Made by a program: the position numbers and the translations under genes
The notes under the pieces: model-generated
Databases searched by the model: none
Told to the model about the DNA's origin: nothing
The model's input: only the letters and a program-made list of their open reading frames with translations
DNA from: an uncultured Oscillospiraceae bacterium
GTDB lineage: Bacteria > Bacillota > Clostridia > Oscillospirales > Oscillospiraceae
DNA: 48,817 nt
Reading direction: 5' to 3'
Assembly: GCA_934667095.1 (NCBI GenBank)
Contig: CAKULE010000020.1
Span: forward strand, 1 to 48,817
Shown: one piece after another, positions 43,409 through 48,817 of the stretch
Layout: the number at the start of each line of letters is the position of its first letter
Numbering within the stretch: position 1 is the stretch's first letter

Positions 43409-44042
43409 TACAATAGTTGCTCCTTGGCCGCCGGAGCAAACGAAATCTGTCGTTCATACAATAATAGATCCCCCGCAGGCTGCACAAACCGCGGAGCAGC
43501 AAGGTGCTCATTTGTGCAGGGCGGAGACAGAACAATCGAAAATCGATGTCAAAATTATTGAACCCGCTGCCTCAAATGAAAAGAAATTTGTGGCGCCAAA
43601 GAAGCCGTTCCCGTTCAAAAAGGTCATAGTAATGGTTCTGACCGTGGCAGTGATCGCCGGAACATCCATTGCTGTATTCCTTAACAAGCAGCGGGCAACA
43701 GCTTATGAGATGGCACTTCAAAATTTATCAAATGGAGATTATGTTTCCGCACGGCAAGGCTTTTTAACCCTTTCCGGGTATCGCGACGCCGCACCGCTGT
43801 ATCTCTATTGCAAACATGCGAACGTCTACGAAAGCAAAACAAATTACACTGGCAGTCTGGACGAATTGTTAAGTATTCGTTTGCAGTATGATACGATTTG
43901 GCAGCAAGACATTGACACGCTGATAGTCCGTGTTATGGGCTACGGCGGGGCTTTACGATTTCTGCGATTATCCGGGAGGTCAGCAATAGCCTCTGCGGTT
44001 CAAATATTGGCAAAGACCCGCTCTGTTTCTTTCGACGAGTGA
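43409..44042 (+). pseudogene. Frameshifted zinc-ribbon/membrane protein remnant
   Basis: From about 43490 to 44042 one frame encodes a basic linker, a transmembrane helix (VIVMVLTVAVIAGTSIAVFL) and a helical repeat (GDYVSARQGFLTLSGYRDAAPLY). A zinc-ribbon-like start (NSCSLAAGANEICRSYNN, resembling CxxC...LAAGANFCxxCG) is readable only in a different frame at 43409-43470, and its cysteines are mostly lost. No start codon with a ribosome site is present, and the C-terminus after DTLIVRV looks foreign. I therefore read it as a decayed gene. An alternative is a short live membrane protein starting at an unseen codon. Its 3' end overlaps the convergent PolC-like gene by 43 bases. Confidence 0.5.
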
Positions 44043-46306
44043 ATCGCATACCATACAAGACGAGCCAAACAGTCAGCCATGGCCGCGCCATGGCCGCGGG
44101 GAAACAGATAGCCGATCTTTAGGCAGCTGTTGATAAACCAATCCTCTGCGCCGCATGCCCGCAGGGCTTCCCACTGCGGGGGGAGAAAGCATGCGTCGAG
44201 AAACTTCCGGTGTTTTGAGGAAGCCTCCCCTTTTCGAACCCACTCCATGATCTCAAATGCCGTCTTTTGATCACAGCCACGATCGGTGAGATAATCAAGA
44301 ATATCTTCCCGGCAAGTGATCACCTGCGCCGGCACGATATCGCCTCGTTCTAACAGACCCTCTGCGTTGTCCCACCAAGCCCCGGCACTGTGAGAGAGGT
44401 TCATAATACGGTAAAGATCCTTATATCCGCACAGGGGCATCGAGCGGAAAACACTTCCGAGAAAATCCTGTTGAGGCGCGCTGTCAAAAGGAAATTCTGC
44501 GTCGTAATGCGGGCTCAACCCAAAAAGGTGGCAGACGCGATCTACGACAGACCCGTTTGCGGCGCTGTCGTTTACTGCGCTTGAGATGGCATCGTAAATT
44601 TCGCCGGAATAGAGGGGGATCTGTGCCGCCGGGGAGCCTGCTGCCGCTTCACAGGCCGCCAATAGATCGAGGCCGGTATGCGCCAATGGCATGATCCGCG
44701 GTACGGCAGCCCAATGATCTGCCCGAAACAGAAGGCGGTAAGTACTTTCACCTATCTGATAAGTTGGCAGGTGCGGCAAAAGCCGGCGGTTTTTGCTGGG
44801 GCAGAGATACCAGCAGTACGGGGGGCCTGTCTCATCCCCGCATGGTTTGCGCATGGCAATGTGGTACAGAAAGCTGCCATTCTCCCGAAGCCCGCCGCTG
44901 ATTTCGGGATTCTCTTGTAAATAGTCCTCCGCGATTTTAATATCCGATTCTACGGAGTCGGCTCCATCAGACGCACATAGTTGTACCTGCAGGATGATCG
45001 CAGGCTTAAATTCACGGAGTTTTGCCTGCATAAATGTACGCGCTTTGCTGGAGCCTCTCAATTCAAAGCTGCCCCCGTTCCGAAGCAGACCGCGCAGGGA
45101 CTCCGCAGGCAGATCAATACCGGAGGCTGTAACAGTCTGGCCACAGTGGAGACACTGCAATTTCGTTCCGAGCGGGGACTCAACGGCTTCCCAGTGCCCA
45201 CATTCTGGGCACCAGATATGGCGGGGCATCGGATCTGGAGCGGACAGGCCCCAGAGATGAAGGATTTCACTGTTCGCGGCTGCACCTAAAATCATAATCG
45301 GGGCCTGACCTTCGGAAACCGCACCCGCAAGGGTGGACAGATACAGGAATACCGGTGCAGCACGGCATTCGTCGATCAGCGCGAGTTCTTGCTCGATCCG
45401 GCTGTGGATGGCTGTGGGGCAGTTGACGCCGAACCGATCCCGCAGCGTTGTTTCTGCCGCTTTGCGCAGTTCCGGCATCAGCTCCTTGTGCCAGTCGGCC
45501 TGTCCTGTTTCAAATATATCACAGACGGGCGGCATAGGCTCGATTTGCTCCGCAATTTTCTGCGGCGCAGCAAAGACTGCCTGCTGTGCCAGATCTTCCT
45601 CGTGCGGAAGGACGTACAGGGCCCCAATTTCTTCCTCCAGTTCAGACGCCGGCTTCCAGTATGCAGGTTTCATGTCAGTGAGATAGTATTTGTTCAGCGC
45701 ACGGTAGGCGTGGTATTCCGCCGGGCTGCCCTCTTCGCTCAAGACAGCGTGCTGGACGGCACACAGGGGGATCTTGTGCGTTTGCGCAAGACGAAAAATC
45801 TCGGCAGAGCTGTCATATGGTTCTGGGGTAAACTCGATATAGTCGTAGTCGGCTGCGATCAAATCCAAATAATGCTGGTTTCTTCTGCGCAGTATCGCCC
45901 TCACAAGCTGCCCATTGAATGCCGCGGAGCCCATCAAGGTGCCCTCCCTGTGCATATCCAGCTGCTTCCTGGTCACAGCGTGCCCCAGCAGCGGATTGTT
46001 CTCATGCAGCAATTCTGTCAGGCGGAAGATGTTGTCCCTCCCTACAAGATTTTTGGCGAGGAGGACCACATCATAGCGGTCCTCTTCATCTGCACAGCTG
46101 AGCGTAATTCCATAGATCATCGGGATATTCGATTTGGAAAGGACGTTTTCGGCTTCTGCATAAGTATGAACCGAGTTCAAGTCGGTGATCGCCACGGCGG
46201 CGCAGCTGAAGCTTTTTGCCTTTTGCGCAATGTCATCGCCGAACAAGAAAGACAGGTTTTCGGAATAGCGGCTCTCAGTGTGTAGTTCAATTCTGCCGTT
46301 CATCAT
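44000..46306 (-). CDS. Catalytically degenerate PolC-like protein (PHP + Pol III alpha remnants)
   Basis: A 768-residue protein collinear with pieces of DNA polymerase III PolC. Residues 1-260 match the PHP domain (ELHTESRYSEN; AAVAITDLNSVH; VVLLAKNLVGRDNIFRL; HREGTLMGSAAFNGQLVRAIL) with metal-binding residues replaced and without the exonuclease normally inserted there. Residues 330-395 match the start of the polymerase domain and its zinc site (IWCPECGHWEA; LQCLHCG). The PDIDL catalytic aspartate block expected near 400-420 is absent. Residues 500-768 match palm/fingers (HTGLDLLAACEAAAG; LYRIMNLSHSAGAWWDNAEG; ITCREDILDYL; FINSCLKIGYLFPRGHGAA). The N-terminal OB domain is absent too. ATG 46306 has GGAGG 6 bases upstream and overlaps the regulator gene by 20 bases. 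Confidence 0.8.
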   Translation of the reverse strand: MMNGRIELHTESRYSENLSFLFGDDIAQKAKSFSCAAVAITDLNSVHTYAEAENVLSKSNIPMIYGITLSCADEEDRYDVVLLAKNLVGRDNIFRLTELLHENNPLLGHAVTRKQLDMHREGTLMGSAAFNGQLVRAILRRRNQHYLDLIAADYDYIEFTPEPYDSSAEIFRLAQTHKIPLCAVQHAVLSEEGSPAEYHAYRALNKYYLTDMKPAYWKPASELEEEIGALYVLPHEEDLAQQAVFAAPQKIAEQIEPMPPVCDIFETGQADWHKELMPELRKAAETTLRDRFGVNCPTAIHSRIEQELALIDECRAAPVFLYLSTLAGAVSEGQAPIMILGAAANSEILHLWGLSAPDPMPRHIWCPECGHWEAVESPLGTKLQCLHCGQTVTASGIDLPAESLRGLLRNGGSFELRGSSKARTFMQAKLREFKPAIILQVQLCASDGADSVESDIKIAEDYLQENPEISGGLRENGSFLYHIAMRKPCGDETGPPYCWYLCPSKNRRLLPHLPTYQIGESTYRLLFRADHWAAVPRIMPLAHTGLDLLAACEAAAGSPAAQIPLYSGEIYDAISSAVNDSAANGSVVDRVCHLFGLSPHYDAEFPFDSAPQQDFLGSVFRSMPLCGYKDLYRIMNLSHSAGAWWDNAEGLLERGDIVPAQVITCREDILDYLTDRGCDQKTAFEIMEWVRKGEASSKHRKFLDACFLPPQWEALRACGAEDWFINSCLKIGYLFPRGHGAAMADCLARLVWYAIHSSKETERVFANI

Positions 46307-47126
46307 CGTATTCCTCCATAATGATCCGCTTCAAGTAGGACTGTAGATCCCGGCGGCTGATTCCTTGGATCATCGCATAACGGTATAGTTCAGCCAGCCG
46401 TTCAGACAGGTGTTGGTGTTCCTTGACGCTTTCGGGCGGCATCTGCACAGCAGCTTGGTCTATTCTGCTTTGGCGGGTCCGATTGACTTGAGCCCAGTGG
46501 GAACGGAGCATTTGGATCTGCTGCTTCTGCCAGCACGTCAGCTCGCTCTGGTCGGAGATTTCTCCGGTAAAAACATACCCCAGCAGACACAGCTGCTCCA
46601 GCACAAAGAGCGCAATATGCTCTCTTGCGGGCTCATCTGCCCGCAGCGCACACTCCAGCAGGGCTTGGACCCGCTCAAGAATGGAGACACATGGCTCCGC
46701 ATAGTTCAGATCTTCTGCCTGTTGGGCTGAACGCACTGCGGCCAACTTAGACAGACCCTGCAGCGCGGAGCTGCGCCGCAGCATTAACTCCCGGCTGCGG
46801 GCGGCGGGCGCAGGGTGGCCTGGCTGCGACAGAAACACGTCGGAATCATGCGCAAAGAGTTCAAAGGAAAACACCTGCCGGCCTTGCTTTTTGGTTGGGT
46901 ACAGGGGTCGATCACACCACTGCTGTACCACCTGCAGATCATTTTCTTTCAAAATAGCAGAGGGAACGCCGAACAAAGCTGCCAACTCTGCGGCACGGTT
47001 ATCCGGGAGGCTTTTGCTCCCGTTTTCCCATGCACAGACCATTTGCCGGGACACACCAATTACCTCTGCAAGCAGCGCTTGGGAATAATTGCAGTGTGTT
47101 CGGATGACAGACAAAGCGGTTTTCAT
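46287..47126 (-). CDS. XRE-family regulator paired with the PolC-like gene
   Basis: A 279-residue protein. Residues about 1-60 are a Cro/C1-type helix-turn-helix (NYSQALLAEVIGVSRQMVCA; ENGSKSLPDNRAAELAALFG). Residues about 90-279 are a mostly helical domain I do not recognise, with an Arg/Gln-rich end. ATG 47126 has GGAGG 9 bases upstream. It is first in a two-gene operon and overlaps the PolC-like gene by 20 bases. Two palindromes lie in its promoter and leader, so autoregulation is likely. Confidence 0.8.
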   Translation of the reverse strand: MKTALSVIRTHCNYSQALLAEVIGVSRQMVCAWENGSKSLPDNRAAELAALFGVPSAILKENDLQVVQQWCDRPLYPTKKQGRQVFSFELFAHDSDVFLSQPGHPAPAARSRELMLRRSSALQGLSKLAAVRSAQQAEDLNYAEPCVSILERVQALLECALRADEPAREHIALFVLEQLCLLGYVFTGEISDQSELTCWQKQQIQMLRSHWAQVNRTRQSRIDQAAVQMPPESVKEHQHLSERLAELYRYAMIQGISRRDLQSYLKRIIMEEYDDERQN

Positions 47127-47144
47127 AGCTGATTTCCTCCATAC

Positions 47145-47195
47145 GATGAGCGCTCATCTGCCTCTAAGTTACGGCAGGTTGACATGGTATGTCAA
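47145..47195 (-). promoter_or_regulatory. Promoter with two palindromic operators
   Basis: Minus strand: a -35 TTGACA lies inside a perfect inverted repeat TTGACAT-N3-ATGTCAA (47179-47195). A weak -10 (TAACTT) follows at an 18-base spacing. Downstream, in the leader, is a perfect 14-base palindrome GATGAGCGCTCATC (47145-47158), 5 bases before the ribosome site. Both are candidate operators for the XRE protein. Confidence 0.65.
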
Positions 47196-47362
47196 TACGC
47201 AACCCATGAAATAAAAGGTGGATCTTTTTATACGGCACTTTTCCGATGTTCCCGTCGATCAAGATGGACTGCGGCTTAAATCCCTGCCCACGCTTCGATT
47301 TTCATCACTTTTTGACCCGATTTCTGGGGCTGCCTGCCCGTTTAAAAATATAACAAGATAAA

Positions 47363-47445
47363 GAGAGGTGGTTGCTTTCGACCACCTCTCGCCCACAAAG
47401 CCCCGCAGTGCGGGGCTTTCAGCGGTTTCAAGACCGCAGTCGGTT
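47363..47445. other. Cluster of hairpins in a gene-free region
   Basis: Three consecutive hairpins: 47363-47390 (10-bp perfect, GAGAGGTGGT), 47397-47419 (10-bp perfect, AAAGCCCCGC, AGT loop) and 47422-47437 (5-bp GCGGT/ACCGC). They lie in the 650-base stretch between the XRE gene and the integrase remnant, with no supported protein gene. The second resembles a terminator; together they could be a structured RNA or recombination end. Confidence 0.5.
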
Positions 47446-47545
47446 GGTGCACCTTTGCGAGGTATTCCGCAGTTTAAGGTGGGCGCAGCGCACCTCAAAC
47501 GCCGAAACCATCCCGTTTTTGGAGGTGGTCGCACCGCAGTCGGTT
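47433..47545 (+). repeat. Direct repeat of 13 bases, 100 bases apart
   Basis: ACCGCAGTCGGTT occurs at 47433-47445 and at 47533-47545, exactly 100 bases apart. It may be an integrase arm site or part of the structured region. Confidence 0.5.
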
Positions 47546-47778
47546 TGGGTTTTCACTATTTTGGGACGTTCCAAAAGTGCTTTTGGAGTGCGGCAATCCC
47601 GTGCACATTTTGCGCCGCTGTAATCAATAGAAGCCTTTTCAAGCCCCGCAGGAAATGCGCCGCCTAATCAAAGAATAAAACTTCTCGGCAAATGATAATT
47701 TTCTGATAACTCCGCTGCTGTGCCATAGCTTTCCTTCAATTTTTGCGGTATTGTGTGCCGTTACAAGGAGGCGATTTT

Positions 47779-48763
47779 ATGGCAAAACGACGTGCCAACA
47801 GCGAGGGAAGCATCCGGAAACGCTCCGACGGCCGCTGGGAAGGCCGGTACACAGCGGGTCACGATCCCGAAACCGGCAGGGCAATCATCAAGAATGTCCT
47901 TGGCAAGACGCAAGCGGAAGTAAAAGAAAAACTGAAAAAAGCCATCGAGGAAAATGTGGGCATCGACTACGGACGGTCCAAGACCTACACAGTAGGTAAC
48001 TGATTAGAAGTGTGGTACGAAAACTACGCCAAGATCAAAATGCGGCCCTCGTCCTACTTGACCTCCCGGGGCTACCTCGACAACCACATTAAACCGAATA
48101 TTGGCAATATTCCTCTTGGCGGCTTGACCACGCTGGATCTGCAAAAACTCTACAAAAAACTTCTGGAGGGCGGACGGGTAGACCGCATCGAAAGCAAGCG
48201 TCAGCCCAAAGGGTTGAGCGCCAAAACGGTTCGAAACATTCACCAGATCATTTCCTCGGCGCTGAAGCTGGCCGTCGATCAGCGGCTCATCGCCCGAAAT
48301 CCTGCGGGCGGCTGCGCCCTGCCGAAGGTGGAGCGCAAGGGAATGCAGACGCTGCCGGCGGCGCAGTTGGCGGCCTTCCTCCAAGAAGCCAGGGAGAGCG
48401 GTGTGTTCGCCCTGTACTACATCGACCTGGCCACCGGCCTGCGGCGGGGCGAACTGTTGTGGCTAAAGTGGGAGGACGTCGATTTGGAAAAGGGCGAACT
48501 CCGGGTGCGGCGGCAGATCGGGCGGGTCGGCGGCGAGGTGCTTGAAATGCCGCTGAAAACGAAAAATGCCTGCCGCACCCTGCCGCTGTCGGCAGATGCG
48601 ATAGACGTGCTGAAGGAGCAAAAACGGAAAGCGGGGAACAGCGAATGGGTGTTCCCGTCGTCCGCCGGCGGCCCATGTCGCCGGACAGCGTGCTGCATAT
48701 GCTCCACCGGGTCCTCAAGCGGGCGGGGTTGCCGGAGGTGCGCTTCCACGACCTGCGCCACCC
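47779..48763 (+). pseudogene. Decayed tyrosine recombinase (ICE/phage-type integrase)
   Basis: Start ATG 47779 with AAGGAGG upstream. The N-terminus (AKRRANSEGSIRKRSDGRWEGRYTAG) is the AP2-like arm-binding domain of conjugative-element/phage integrases, followed by the SAM-like core-binding domain (YIDNHIKPNIGNIPL-type: YLDNHIKPNIGNIPL) and the catalytic domain (IDLATGLRRGELLWLKW with the first catalytic Arg; PLKTKNACRTLPL). An in-frame TGA at 48001-48003 stands where TGG (Trp) is expected. A one-base deletion near 48672-48676 shifts the frame; the HDLRH motif is readable only afterwards. From about 48764 the sequence is unrelated, so the catalytic tyrosine is missing. Confidence 0.88.
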
Positions 48764-48817
48764 GTATGTCAAGCCCACGACAAAAAAATTTATAACTTTT
48801 TTTGAGGCTTTCCGGGC
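48764..48817. other. Unrelated sequence at the right edge
   Basis: After the integrase HDLRH motif the sequence changes abruptly to an A/T-rich tract. No feature is recognisable in the remaining 54 bases; it is probably a deletion or insertion junction. Confidence 0.4.

Noticed and set aside
43329..43490. ATG at 43329 as the start of the zinc-ribbon/membrane protein
   Set aside because: It lies within the promoter of the opposite-strand sigma gene, lacks a ribosome site, and the encoded segment does not resemble a zinc ribbon, which is readable only in another frame.
47363..47545. CRISPR array
   Set aside because: Only two copies of a 13-base repeat at 100-base spacing; no regular repeat-spacer pattern and no cas genes.

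Overview
The window suggests a high-GC, spore-forming, Gram-positive anaerobe of the Clostridia, most likely a gut Oscillospiraceae relative (Flavonifractor/Oscillibacter-like). The evidence is a Firmicutes-type S10-spc-alpha ribosomal cluster, a germination protease (gpr), a DnaD/DnaI helicase-loading pair, SLH-domain surface proteins and strong Shine-Dalgarno sequences. The family placement is inference from protein style and gene order; no search was run.

Layout. 1-142: promoter and leader of a minus-strand gene lying off the left edge. 215-17088: the complete S10-spc-alpha cluster on the minus strand (rpsJ to rplQ, including secY, adk, map, a KOW protein, infA and rpoA), driven by a perfect-consensus promoter at 17060-17088. 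It is interrupted by three unusually long structured spacers, one with its own promoter. 17131-25550: lepA, an XRE regulator divergent from pta, a HAD hydrolase, arginase, rpsT divergent from gpr, a YihY-type membrane protein and an unknown protein. 25558-28098: a small P-loop kinase and the DnaD/DnaI pair. 28315-34134: a GH25 lysozyme, an XRE-DUF3169-CPBP operon and an ABC exporter operon. 34204-36915: a large SLH surface-layer protein. 37011-41258: pepF, nitroreductase, RluA-type pseudouridine synthase and an HI0933-type flavoprotein. 41320-43383: an ECF-like sigma factor overlapping a membrane-anchored serpin.

43400-48817 looks like a decayed mobile island with a different texture from the rest. 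It holds a broken zinc-ribbon/membrane gene, a two-gene operon (XRE regulator plus a 768-residue PolC-derived protein that has lost its catalytic motifs), a structured 500-base intergenic region, and a tyrosine integrase killed by a nonsense codon, a frameshift and loss of its C-terminus.

The most novel items are: (i) the XRE + catalytically dead, exonuclease-less PolC-like operon with two palindromic operators; (ii) the sigma factor/serpin pair, in which a transmembrane serpin occupies the place of an anti-sigma factor; and (iii) a near-identical leader stem-loop shared by the S-layer gene and the unseen gene at the left edge.
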